A model generated the notes under the pieces. The model had not been told where the DNA came from, made no database searches, and saw only the letters and a list, made by a program, of their open reading frames with translations. Shown here piece after piece: positions 44,669 to 53,114 of a stretch of 64,000 nucleotides of DNA. Every line of letters starts with the position of its first letter. Position 1 is the first letter of the stretch. Both the position numbers and the translations under genes were made by a program. This DNA is from Methylorubrum rhodesianum (GTDB lineage: Bacteria > Pseudomonadota > Alphaproteobacteria > Rhizobiales > Beijerinckiaceae). Where the stretch lies: positions 299,970 to 363,969 of the forward strand of contig NZ_JACHOS010000004.1 in assembly GCF_014199985.1 (NCBI RefSeq). The letters are read 5' to 3'.

Positions 44669-45139
44669 TTATTGCTGAGCCCGCACCACGTAGCGCTCCA
44701 TCAGCAGACCGATGGTGAGGCTGCCGAACACCCAGCCGAAAAGGTAGAGATAATCGACGTGAACAGGAATCGTCGGATCGTAGCCGAGACGCACCCATTC
44801 GATAATCTGCGTAATCGGATTCCATTTCATATAATAGTATATTTCATCCGGCATGCAACAGGCCATAAAGTATACGCCACTCGATAGATATAGCGGCATT
44901 GTTACTAGTATGTACCCAAGTGCCAAACCTGGGAAGACTGAACAGATTCCCACATTAATCGTTCCGACACCGATGCCGAGCGCGATTGTCGTCAGATAGC
45001 CGCCGATAGCCATCGTCAGATCGACAAGAACAGGGTCGGCACCGAAACAGAGAAGCACGACACAGACGAGACAGACGCCCAGAAAACTGCTGACGATCTC
45101 GACGAGGATGCGCGCAACGACGGTGTCGAAGCGCTTCAT
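44669..45139 (-). pseudogene. 5'-truncated ABC-2 polysaccharide-export permease (KpsM/Wzm-like)
   Basis: The 156 residues match only the C-terminal half of a capsule or O-antigen exporter permease: FDTVVARILVEIVSSFLGVCLVCVVLL, GGYLTTIALGIGVGTINVGICSVFPGLA and the end region YLSSGVYFMACCMPDEIYYYMKWNPITQIIEWVRLGYDPT. Full-length permeases have about 260 residues. A stop (TAA) lies 11 codons before MKRFD in the same frame, and the intervening YFLQMKRFD continues the expected homology, so the 5' half has been lost. The segment is AT-richer than its surroundings, which suggests horizontal origin. No ATPase partner is next to it. Confidence 0.75.
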
Positions 45140-45282
45140 TTGGAGGAAATACGTAAGCGGCTCGACTTAAACAGCTCTTCATCACCTCACGGGAGACGGA
45201 CTAGAAGGCAAGCGTCGGAAGCGCGCCCGATGCGACGAAGGCCATGGCATAGTCGCCCATCGGCGATTTGATGCCGCGGAGG

Positions 45283-47313
45283 TCATGGCGCCGACGAGGA
45301 TGGCAGGGAACCAGCCTCATCCGTCCGCGACGCGATACGGTAGAACGCAACCAGCACCATCAGGAAGACGGCGAGCCCGAGCCAGGGCCCGGCTCCGCCG
45401 AGCGCATCCGCCGCGAAGGCCAGGGAGGCGCTGCGGCCGCTCAGCGTGTCGGCGGCGGCCAGCAGCACGCCGACGACGCTCTCGCCGACGAGGAATCCCG
45501 ACGCCAGCAGCACACCGCGCCGCCGTCCGCCCGCCCGCTCGGCCTCGTCGCCTCGACGCAGACGGCGCGAGGCCAGCCAGCCGACGAGGCCGCCGAACGC
45601 GATCGTCACGACGACCTCGAGCGGCAGGTACATGCCGATTCCGACGGTGAGCGCCGGAAACGAGCGGCCGCCGCGACGCAGACGCGCCTCCAGGGCGACG
45701 AGAAGCGCCCCGAGGCCGCCCCCCGTCGCCACCATCGACCAGGGCAACGCGCCGTGCACGATACCGCCAGCGATCTGAGTCATGAGGGCGGCCTGCGGTG
45801 CCGGCAGGGCTGAAGCCTCGTCCATCCCCTCCCGCGGCAGCGCACCGACGAAGCCGTAGGCGTTGTACAGGAGGTCGAGCAGGGGAGCGATCACGAGGGC
45901 GCCGACGCCGACGCCGGCCGCCAGAGCCACCTGCTGCCGCCACGGTGTGGCATCGACGAGTTGGCCGGTCTTGAGGTCCTGAAGGTTGTCGTTGGCGATC
46001 GAGGCGGTGGTGACGACGATGGACGAGAGCAGCAGGACGGCGGCGACGACGAAGCGTTCGCCTTCCGGCCCGGCGGCGCGGCCGAGCAGCAGCGGCAGGA
46101 GCAGGGCCGCGAGCAAGGTCGTCAGGATGCCGATGCCGGAGATCGGGCTGGAGGACGACCCGAGCAGCCCGGCGAGGTAGCCGCAGGCCGCCGCCATCAG
46201 GAAGCCGAAGCCGACGGTGAACAGCGTCGCGACCGCCACCAGCGCGAAGCGCATCCCCCCGAGTTCGGCCCCCGCGCTGAAATGGACGAAGAGCCAAGCC
46301 AGCGGCAGCGCGAGCAGGAGCGAGGCACCCGCGACCCAGGTAATCGGCAGGTCGCGCTCCTGACGGGGCAGCCGGCGCAGGGCGTGCCCGCCGCCCCGCG
46401 CGGCTCTGAAGGCGGAGCGGATGCTGCCGAGGATCGAACGGCCGAGAGAGGCGACGGTCCAGACCGCGCCGACGGCGATGATGCCCGCGCCGATGAGGCG
46501 AACCTTCTCCGACCACACCGCCCGCGCCGCTGCCTCCGCACCGTTCGTGCCGGCCCCGTCACCGAATGCGGTGAGAAGCGGGACCGCGACGCCCCAGGCC
46601 AGGGCCACCCCGGCGAGCAGGGCGAGACAGGCGCCGAGCCCGACGAGGTAACCGACGCCGACGAGCGCGGGTGAGAAACCGGTGGCGAACCGGAACAGAG
46701 CCGGCCCCGCGGCCAGCGTGGTGTGGAGCCCCTCGGCGATGAGCCGGAAGCCGGTGGTGGCGAGGCCGATCAGCCCGCCCGCCCCGGCTGCGCCGAGCAG
46801 GATGCGCAGGCCGCCGCGATCGCCCGCCTCGCCCGCATGCAGCACCTCGGCCGCGGCGGTGCCTTCAGGGTAGGGAAGCCCGGCGCCCATCACGAGCGCG
46901 CGCCGGAGGGGGATCGAGTAGACCAGTCCGATCAACCCGCCGACGAGGCAGACGGCCGTGGTCTGCCAGAACGGAAAGCCGTGCCAATGGCCGATCAGCA
47001 CGAGGCCCGGAAGCACCAGGATGACGTTGCACAGGGTGCCCGCCGCCGACCCTTGCGTCTGGACGATGTTGTTCTCGAGGATGCCAGCACCGCCGAACAG
47101 GCGCAGCAGGCCCATCGAGAGCATGGCCGCCGGGATCGAGGTCGAGAAAGTGACCCCCGTCTTCAGTCCCATATAGAGGTTGGCGGTCATGAACACGACC
47201 GTGATCACCGCGCCGAGCAGAAGCCCGCGCAGCGTGATCTCGGCGATATGACGTGAGCCGTCCCGGCCGGCCTCGCCGGGCGGTGAGGGGCGTTCGTCCA
47301 GTCGTGCATCCAC
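45283..47313 (-). CDS. OPT-family oligopeptide/metallophore-type transporter
   Basis: This polytopic inner-membrane carrier has about 676 residues and some 15 hydrophobic helices, the size of bacterial OPT proteins. Conserved-looking segments are EITLRGLLLGAVITVVFMTANLYMGLKTGVTFSTSIPAAMLSMGLLR, ILENNIVQTQGSAAGT and YPEGTAAAEVLHAGE near the N-terminus. SIANDNLQDLKTGQLVDATPWRQQ lies in the middle, and FLVGESVVGVLLA near the end. OPT members carry peptides, glutathione-like thiols or metal chelates. The start is GTG 47313 with GGAGACG upstream. It diverges from the DUF1989 gene. Confidence 0.88.
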   Translation of the reverse strand: MDARLDERPSPPGEAGRDGSRHIAEITLRGLLLGAVITVVFMTANLYMGLKTGVTFSTSIPAAMLSMGLLRLFGGAGILENNIVQTQGSAAGTLCNVILVLPGLVLIGHWHGFPFWQTTAVCLVGGLIGLVYSIPLRRALVMGAGLPYPEGTAAAEVLHAGEAGDRGGLRILLGAAGAGGLIGLATTGFRLIAEGLHTTLAAGPALFRFATGFSPALVGVGYLVGLGACLALLAGVALAWGVAVPLLTAFGDGAGTNGAEAAARAVWSEKVRLIGAGIIAVGAVWTVASLGRSILGSIRSAFRAARGGGHALRRLPRQERDLPITWVAGASLLLALPLAWLFVHFSAGAELGGMRFALVAVATLFTVGFGFLMAAACGYLAGLLGSSSSPISGIGILTTLLAALLLPLLLGRAAGPEGERFVVAAVLLLSSIVVTTASIANDNLQDLKTGQLVDATPWRQQVALAAGVGVGALVIAPLLDLLYNAYGFVGALPREGMDEASALPAPQAALMTQIAGGIVHGALPWSMVATGGGLGALLVALEARLRRGGRSFPALTVGIGMYLPLEVVVTIAFGGLVGWLASRRLRRGDEAERAGGRRRGVLLASGFLVGESVVGVLLAAADTLSGRSASLAFAADALGGAGPWLGLAVFLMVLVAFYRIASRTDEAGSLPSSSAP

Positions 47314-47483
47314 GGGCAGGCGTCTCCGGTGTCGCCCCGTGACTCGGGACGTCGCCACCGTTCGGGAACCCGACAGGGCCCTCGTCTGATCCCCTGTCGC
47401 GCGATCGCTGCTGCCAAGCCTGGTCCGGCGATAGCCCGGTGCGAACCCGCGGGCCTCCCCCGCTTCGAAGAAGAGAACGACAA

Positions 47484-48080
47484 ATGAGCCGACCCGTGCG
47501 TCACGAGATCCCACCGCGGTCGGGGGCGGCCTTCACCCTCGATCGCGGCCAGCGCCTGACGGTGATCGACCCGCAAGGGGAGCAGGTGGCCGACCTCGTC
47601 GCCTTCCGCCGCGACGACCTCGACGAGGTCATCTCCTCGGGCCGCACCATCGATTACGCCTCGCGGATCTTCCTGACGACGGGAGACCCGATCTACTCCA
47701 ACCGCTCGAACGTGCTCCTGCGCATCGTCGAGGACACGGTGGGCCGCCACGACTTCCTGCTCACGCCCTGCTCGGCCGAGACCTTCCGCATCATCTATGG
47801 GGACGAACACCCCCACCGGGGCTGTTTCGGCAACCTCGCCGCGGCGCTGGCCCCCTACGGCATCGTGCCGGACCGTATCCCGGTCGCCTTCAACGTCTTC
47901 ATGCACGTCACCGTCGACGGGCAGAGCGGCGAGATCGCGGTGCGCCCGCCACTCAGTCGAGCCGGCGACCGGGTGAGCTTCGTGGCGGAGACGGATCTCG
48001 TGATCGGCCTGACCGCCTGCTCGGCGCTGCAATCGAACAACTTCTCCTTCAAGCCGATTCACTACGAGATCGAGTCTTAA
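47484..48080 (+). CDS. DUF1989 (urea-carboxylase-associated) family protein
   Basis: The 198-residue protein belongs to the family that includes carboxyguanidine deiminase subunits CgdA/CgdB. Conserved segments are FTLDRGQRLTVIDPQGEQVADLVAF, SRIFLTTGDPIYSNRSNVLLRIVEDTVGRHDFLLTPCS, HRGCFGNLAAALAPYGI, FNVFMHVTVDGQSGEI and the end box ACSALQSNNFSFKPIHYEI. The usual second partner subunit, and urea carboxylase, are absent. The end box is the SNN variant rather than the NPCNGG variant of guanidine-degradation members, so the substrate may differ. It diverges from the OPT transporter and lies 274 bp before the GntA-like gene. Confidence 0.85.
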   Translation: MSRPVRHEIPPRSGAAFTLDRGQRLTVIDPQGEQVADLVAFRRDDLDEVISSGRTIDYASRIFLTTGDPIYSNRSNVLLRIVEDTVGRHDFLLTPCSAETFRIIYGDEHPHRGCFGNLAAALAPYGIVPDRIPVAFNVFMHVTVDGQSGEIAVRPPLSRAGDRVSFVAETDLVIGLTACSALQSNNFSFKPIHYEIES

Positions 48081-48354
48081 GCCTCGTCGGGAAGATGTTT
48101 CCGCTCACCGATCAAACTCTGCGCCACGATGCCGCGGCTGATCAAGACAATCCGCAGGTGATCACCAAGGCCTAAGCCCGCCGTTATCCCCAAGCTTCGC
48201 GGAACAATGGCGGGGAGGCGAGGTTCCCCGCGCAGTTCACCTTCTCCGAGGGCCGGCGGACCGCGCGTCGGCCGGCTTTCCCATCGCGCTCTTCACCGAA
48301 CCGGGCCGGCAGGTCCGGTCGCGACGTCCGCTTGCCCGCTTCACACGAGGTGTC

Positions 48355-49110
48355 ATGCTGCTGCCCACCGACGACACCGGTCATCCGCTCGCCGAGCGCT
48401 TCCGGCACTTCATTCGTCAACAGCCCTTCCCCTGCGTCGGCGCCAAATCCGCGCTGTCCCGCGGCCAGCTCAAGGTCCTGGTCGCCCGCGATATCGCCTC
48501 CGATGCGGACGATGCGCGGATCTATCCGGCGATCCTCGCCTTCATCTGCCGCTACCGCGCCCGTCGCGACCAGTTCCAGAGCTTCGCGGTGGTCTTCGAG
48601 GAGTCCCGCCCCCTCACCGAAGAGGCCTTCGAGGCGGCCCTCTGGCGGCGGATGCAGTCGTTGTCCGACCGTGACAGCGGGCTCGGACATAGCCAGGATC
48701 CGCGGGTCTCGGCCGACCCGGACGACCCGCATTTCTCGATGAGCCTCGGCGGCGAGGGGTTCTTCATCGTCGGACTGCATCCCGGCGCGAGCCGCAAGGC
48801 GCGCCGCTTCGAACACCCCGTCTTGGTGTTCAATCTGCACGACCAGTTCGAGCGCCTGCGCGCGGAGGGACGCTACGAGCGGCTGCGCGACTCGATCGTC
48901 GAGCGCGATGCGGCTTGGGCGGGCTCGGTGAATCCGATGCTGGCCCAGCACGGCGAGCGCTCCGCCGCCCGTCAGTTCAGCGGGCGGGCTGTGCCCGACG
49001 ATTGGGTCTGCCCGTATCGACGTCGGGAGCGGGCGGCACAGTGGGATGCGCAGCAGGTCGCGGCGGATCTCCGCTCGGGTGCCTTCGTCGCCGGACAGAT
49101 GGAGGGCTGA
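48355..49110 (+). CDS. YqcI/YcgG-family heme-dependent N-hydroxylase (GntA-like)
   Basis: The 251-residue protein belongs to the PF08892-type family. Characterised members (GntA of guanitoxin synthesis, AglA, DcsA) use heme to hydroxylate nitrogens of arginine-like amino acids. Visible family marks are PFPCVGAKSAL (residues 24-34), HFSMSLGGEGFFIVGLHPGASRKARRF and VLVFNLHDQFERLRAEGRYERLRDSIVERD. The stop is 2 bp from the start of the next gene, so it leads a three-gene operon. The actual substrate is unknown. Confidence 0.83.
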   Translation: MLLPTDDTGHPLAERFRHFIRQQPFPCVGAKSALSRGQLKVLVARDIASDADDARIYPAILAFICRYRARRDQFQSFAVVFEESRPLTEEAFEAALWRRMQSLSDRDSGLGHSQDPRVSADPDDPHFSMSLGGEGFFIVGLHPGASRKARRFEHPVLVFNLHDQFERLRAEGRYERLRDSIVERDAAWAGSVNPMLAQHGERSAARQFSGRAVPDDWVCPYRRRERAAQWDAQQVAADLRSGAFVAGQMEG

Positions 49111-49112
49111 GG

Positions 49113-50138
49113 ATGACCATGGCCGACGTTCTGACCCACCCGGCGCGCCAGCCAGAGACCGACACCCGCGATGAGAAGACGGACGAGGCGCTTCTCGCCC
49201 TGGCCCGCGCCGTGCGCGACAGCGGCTATCGCTTCACCACGGTGACCCCCGCCACGCATGCCCGGGTCAATGCCCGGCCCGGGAACGCCCTCGCTCGATC
49301 CCTGCGCGACGTGCTGGGCTGGAGCCGCTCCTTCCGCGAGGGTCTGATCCCGGCCGAACTGACCGACCTGATGCGGCGGGCCGACGTGCTCGACCGGATG
49401 GAGGGTCCCGAAGGCGGCCTCCTGAAGGCGCGCATTCGTCTGTCGAGTCTCGACGACGAACTCTTCCTGCACGCCGCCTATCCGCCGCTCGCGGCGGATT
49501 CGGTCTTCTTCGGCCCCGACACGATGCGCTTCGCCGAAGCGGTTCTCACCCATCTCGAAGAGCGCGCCCGCACCGGGCAACCGGCCCCGCGGCGGGTCGC
49601 CGATATCGGCTGCGGCTCCGGTGCGGCGGGCATCCTCGTTGCCAAGCGCGTGCCGGAGGCCGAGGTCAACCTCGTCGACATCAACCCCGCCGCGCTGCGC
49701 GCGGCGGCGATCAATGCCCGCCTCGCCGGCGTCGAAAACGTTCGTCCCGTTCACAGCGACATGCTGAGCGGCCTGGAGGGCTCGTTCGACCTCATCGTCT
49801 CCAACCCGCCCTTCATGGTGGATGCCGGCGGGCGGGCCTATCGCCATGGCGGCGGGCCGCTCGGTGCCGGACTCTCTCTGCGCGTGGTCGAAGCGGCGGC
49901 CGAACGTCTGGCGCCCGGCGGCTCTCTCGTCCTGTTCACCGGCTCGGCCATCGTCGAGGGCGAGGACGGCTTTCGGACCGAGGCCAGCGGGATCTGCGCG
50001 GATGCCGGGCTCGACTGGTCCTACCGCGAGTTCGACCCGGACGAGTACGGCGAGGAACTCGACGATCCGGGCTACGCGGCGGCCGAGCGCATCGCGCTGG
50101 TCATCCTCACCGCGACCCGCCGGGCCGAAGCGCGATGA
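49113..50138 (+). CDS. NPPF-motif SAM-dependent methyltransferase
   Basis: The 341-residue protein has an N-terminal helical domain (about 1-145) and a C-terminal MTS-type Rossmann domain. SAM binding is ADIGCGSGAAGILVAKRVPEAEVNLVDINPAAL. The catalytic LIVSNPPFM is typical of methyltransferases acting on planar or amide nitrogens, as in the HemK/PrmC and RsmC groups. The C-terminus has FDPDEYGEELDDPGYAAAERIALV. GGAGG precedes the ATG, inside the previous gene's last codons. The next gene overlaps by 4 bp. Protein-glutamine or rRNA targets cannot be excluded. Confidence 0.8.
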   Translation: MTMADVLTHPARQPETDTRDEKTDEALLALARAVRDSGYRFTTVTPATHARVNARPGNALARSLRDVLGWSRSFREGLIPAELTDLMRRADVLDRMEGPEGGLLKARIRLSSLDDELFLHAAYPPLAADSVFFGPDTMRFAEAVLTHLEERARTGQPAPRRVADIGCGSGAAGILVAKRVPEAEVNLVDINPAALRAAAINARLAGVENVRPVHSDMLSGLEGSFDLIVSNPPFMVDAGGRAYRHGGGPLGAGLSLRVVEAAAERLAPGGSLVLFTGSAIVEGEDGFRTEASGICADAGLDWSYREFDPDEYGEELDDPGYAAAERIALVILTATRRAEAR

Positions 50139-51094
50139 GTGCGGCGGAGAGCGCGGGAGAGAGCGGGCGGGACGAGCGCGCCGAGTTCCTGCGCGACGCG
50201 CTCGCCGGTCTTTCGGGACCTGGGAAGTCACTGCCCGGGAAGTATCTTTGGGATGAGACCGGCTCCGACCTGTTCGACCGGATCTGCGCGCATCCCGACT
50301 ACTATCCGACGAAGCGCGAGATGGCGCTCCTGCCCCAGGTGGCCTCCGAGGTCGCTGCAATCGTCGGGCCCCGGGTCAGCGTCGTGGAGTTCGGCAGCGG
50401 CGCGAGCCGGAAGATCCGCACCCTGCTCGACGCCCTGGAGGCACCCGCCGCCTTCCTCGGCCTCGACATCTCCGGTGCCTATCTCGAAGCGGCGCTCCGG
50501 CGGCTCGCGCCGGACTATCCGGATGTCGCCATGACGCCGGTCGTTGCCGACTACTCGAAGCCGGTCCGCCTGCCGCCGGGGGCGGCGGAACCGCCGATCC
50601 TCGGCTTCTTTCCCGGCACCAGCATCGGCAACTTCACGCCGGAGCAGGCGGGCGGCTTCCTCGCACGCGCGCGTGAGACGCTGGGGCCGAGCCACTTCCT
50701 GGTGGGCGCCGACCCGACCCGCGATCCGGGCCGGCTGCGCCGCGCCTACGGCGAGGCGGACGGCCTCATGGCGGCCCTGCACCTCAACCTCCTCGACCGG
50801 ATGAACCGGGAACTCGGCAGCGACTTCGATCGCGATGCTTTCCGCCACGAGGCGCGGCTCGCCGACGACCCGTTCCGGGTCGAGGCTCACCTCGTCGCCA
50901 TCCGACCGGCCGCCTACCAACTCGGGGGCCGGACGATCCGCTTCGCGGCGGGCGAGAGCATCCGCACCGACACCTCCCACAAATACGCACCCGAGACCTT
51001 CCGGGCCCTCGCAACGGCGCAGGGCTGGGAGCCGATCCGCCTTTGGATCGACGACGACAGCGGCTTCAGCCTGCACCTGTTCCGGGCAGGATAA
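50135..51094 (+). CDS. EgtD-like L-histidine/amino-acid N-alpha-methyltransferase
   Basis: The 319-residue protein has the EgtD fold (COG4301-type). It shows KSLPGKYLWDETGSDLFDRICAHPDYYPTKREMALL, SAM motif VVEFGSGASRKIRTLLDAL, GFFPGTSIGNFTPEQAGGFL and AALHLNLLDRMNRELGSDFD. EgtD trimethylates the alpha-amine of histidine for ergothioneine. Here the glutamate equivalent to M. smegmatis E282 is D279 (RTDTSHKY), and the methionine equivalent to M252 is A251 (RVEAHL). Both residues shape substrate choice in EgtD. No egtB is adjacent. Another amino acid substrate is therefore possible. The start overlaps the preceding gene by 4 bp. Confidence 0.85.
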   Translation: MSAAESAGESGRDERAEFLRDALAGLSGPGKSLPGKYLWDETGSDLFDRICAHPDYYPTKREMALLPQVASEVAAIVGPRVSVVEFGSGASRKIRTLLDALEAPAAFLGLDISGAYLEAALRRLAPDYPDVAMTPVVADYSKPVRLPPGAAEPPILGFFPGTSIGNFTPEQAGGFLARARETLGPSHFLVGADPTRDPGRLRRAYGEADGLMAALHLNLLDRMNRELGSDFDRDAFRHEARLADDPFRVEAHLVAIRPAAYQLGGRTIRFAAGESIRTDTSHKYAPETFRALATAQGWEPIRLWIDDDSGFSLHLFRAG

Positions 51095-51160
51095 GGCGTC
51101 GTCGCGCAGCCGTGCTCACCGGCGTTCGGCCGAGACGCTGCCGCGTCGGTCCCCGATCTC

Positions 51161-52399
51161 TCACGCCCGAACCGGCGTGTCGGCGAGGAAGGTGAGGAGT
51201 GCGAGCCAGGTCGGCAGGCAGTGCCGACGCCGATCGTAGCGCTCGATGACCGTGCGCCGGGCCGCCTCGCGCAGGGGGCGCATCCGTTCCGGCATACGGC
51301 AGGCATTGATAAGTGCTTCCGCCAGCGCATCGGCGTCGAAGAAATCGCGGATGAGTCCGTTCACGCGGTCCCGCATCACCTCTCGCACGGGCGCGGTGTC
51401 GGAGGCGATCACGAGGCACTCGCAAGCCATCGCCTTCAGAAAGACCCGCGAGAGCGAGAACGGATAGGTGTAGGCGACATGGGCCGTCGCCACTGACAGG
51501 GCCGCCAGAATTTCGTCGTGCGAGAGGCGGTTGAGGAAGTGGACGCGCTCGTGATCGAGCCGGCCGTCGAGTTCGATCAACAGACGATTTTTCCACGTCT
51601 GCGCCGAGGCGCCCTTCGCCGCGGCGTCGCGGCGGCCATCGCTTCCGACGATCAGGATCTCGGCCTGAGGCACCGCTTCGAGCAGGCGTGGCAGAGCCCT
51701 CATGAAGGTTGGGAAGCCGCGCAACGGCTCCAGCTGTCGGGCGATGAAGGTGACGACGGGCCGCGCTTTGGTGAGGATGCGCCCGTTCGGCAGCCGCAGC
51801 GCGGCGTCGGGATCGTAGCGCACCACATCCGTATCGATGCCCTCGTGGATCACGCTGGCCTGCGCCCGCAGGGCGGGCGGCAGGAGGCTGCGCTGGAACT
51901 CGGTGGGGCAGACGAGCCGTTCCGCCTCGGCATAGGCCATGGCCAGCGCCGCGTTCCCCGCCCGATCGCGCAGCCGGTCTTCGAGGTTGGGCGGTCGCGT
52001 CCATTCCGGATCGAAACCCAGCGCATCGCCGTCCGCCCGGTAGTACGGCGCATAGGCGAGCCGGCGCGCTCGAGGGAAGATCTGATTCAGCAGCAACGAT
52101 TCCCCTCGCCCCGGATGGCAGATGACGACCGCCGGATCGAAGCCGTGCTTGCGCAGGTCGATGGCGCATCGCAGGGCCGCAGTGGCGTTGATCAGCGCCG
52201 TTTCCATGGGATGGGCAAGTGGGAACAGCCCCGGCGTCGCCTTCCGCCCGGGTCGCCATCGAAGGATCGGCAGGCCATCGAGACCTGGAGCCCCCTCCCC
52301 GGCAATGGCTGCGCACCGGTGCCCCCGCTCCTGCAACGCCTCGGCGAGAAATCCGAACGAGCCCGGGAAGTGGTTATGAACGAACAGATAATCCGCCAT
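51161..52399 (-). CDS. Glycosyltransferase, GT4-like (GT-B fold)
   Basis: The 412-residue cytoplasmic enzyme starts with DYLFVHNHFPGSFGFLAEALQERGH, the N-terminal domain of a GT4 subgroup. The C-terminal nucleotide-sugar domain follows: PVVTFIARQLEPLRGFPTFMRALPRLLEAVPQAEILIVGSDG, RVHFLNRLSHDEILAALSVATAHVAYTYPFSLSRVFLKAMACECLVIASDTAPVREVM and NGLIRDFFDADALAEALINAC. The donor and acceptor are unknown. The ATG at 52399 is used. It is convergent with the EgtD-like operon, so it is not part of that transcript. Confidence 0.85.
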   Translation of the reverse strand: MADYLFVHNHFPGSFGFLAEALQERGHRCAAIAGEGAPGLDGLPILRWRPGRKATPGLFPLAHPMETALINATAALRCAIDLRKHGFDPAVVICHPGRGESLLLNQIFPRARRLAYAPYYRADGDALGFDPEWTRPPNLEDRLRDRAGNAALAMAYAEAERLVCPTEFQRSLLPPALRAQASVIHEGIDTDVVRYDPDAALRLPNGRILTKARPVVTFIARQLEPLRGFPTFMRALPRLLEAVPQAEILIVGSDGRRDAAAKGASAQTWKNRLLIELDGRLDHERVHFLNRLSHDEILAALSVATAHVAYTYPFSLSRVFLKAMACECLVIASDTAPVREVMRDRVNGLIRDFFDADALAEALINACRMPERMRPLREAARRTVIERYDRRRHCLPTWLALLTFLADTPVRA

Positions 52400-52730
52400 T
52401 CCAGGGCTACGGCCCCCTCCTCTCGAGTCAGCCTCAACCGGCCGTCTCGGGCGCGTGCCGTCGATGACCCCACGGATTGAGCGGCTCAGGAAGGGCGATT
52501 CATCCGCGGCAGCGCTGCGGCGGCACGAAAAAGCGGGATCGATGCTCGCCGGCCGCCTGGTTGCCACCGGCGACAGTATGGTGTGTTCGAGACTTCTCCC
52601 ATGGCGTTGCGCCAAGGCTGCGCCCTGACGGGCAATCGCGGCGCCGACGAAATTTGGGACGCTCAGTCAAGTCATCCGAGCGGTCTGCGGCTAGCCTCCC
52701 AGGGGATTTAGCCAAACCGCCCCGTGAACG
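52400..52730. other. Intergenic region upstream of the glycosyltransferase
   Basis: These 331 bp precede the glycosyltransferase on the minus strand and a doubtful small gene on the plus strand. I see no hairpin, RNA gene or repeat. Confidence 0.35.
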
Positions 52731-52985
52731 ATGAGCAATTTCGGAAGAGAGAACATCCGTTTCGGCCGCCCTCTGCGCGGACGGCACGAGGCCTGGATCC
52801 ATCGCCGTTCGCCACGCCTCGTGCCGCTGCTGCTTCGCGCGCAAGCGAGGACGGACCGAACGGCTGCCGCAATCCTGAAGCCCGGTGACAACGACAACAC
52901 GGCCGGGCAGGCCGCCCCGACCCTGCCCGAGCGGCACGGCTGGGAACCGTCCCTCGCCACCAAACAGGGCACGGGGTCCGTCTGA
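52731..52985 (+). CDS. Possible small basic protein, unknown
   Basis: The 84-codon frame encodes MSNFGRENIRFGRPLRGRHEAW at the start and GHEPSL-like polar residues at the end, with no membrane segment, signal peptide or recognised domain. Codon third positions are GC-rich, as in real genes here, but no good ribosome-binding site precedes the ATG. Overlapping minus-strand frames are similar in length. This is a tentative call. Confidence 0.3.
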   Translation: MSNFGRENIRFGRPLRGRHEAWIHRRSPRLVPLLLRAQARTDRTAAAILKPGDNDNTAGQAAPTLPERHGWEPSLATKQGTGSV

Positions 52986-53006
52986 CCGACCGCGCTGCAA
53001 GGCCTG

Positions 53007-53114
53007 TCAGCGCGGCGTCCTGCGCGCCTTCGCCCAAGACGCGAACAGATAACCGAGGCCGCTCACCCCCAGGATGCCGGCGATGATGCCGAGCCAGATC
53101 AGTCCGCCTTCCAT
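53007..53114 (-). CDS. 35-residue single-pass membrane miniprotein
   Basis: From the ATG at 53114 the product is a helix (MEGGLIWLGIIAGILGVSGLG) with a positively charged end (SWAKARRTPR), consistent with insertion in the inner membrane. A near-ideal GGAGG sits 7 bp upstream of the start, which is rare in this window and argues that it is translated. The longer in-frame extension upstream lacks any such feature. The function is unknown. Confidence 0.6.
   Translation of the reverse strand: MEGGLIWLGIIAGILGVSGLGYLFASWAKARRTPR

Noticed and set aside
44365..45139. tRNA-Ala as the attachment site of an integrated island
   Set aside because: I found no repeated tRNA 3' end and no integrase nearby, and the permease relic lies on the 5' side of the tRNA, not at its 3' end.
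47484..48080. Complete guanidine or urea degradation module around the DUF1989 gene
   Set aside because: The partner DUF1989 subunit, guanidine/urea carboxylase and allophanate hydrolase are all absent from the window.
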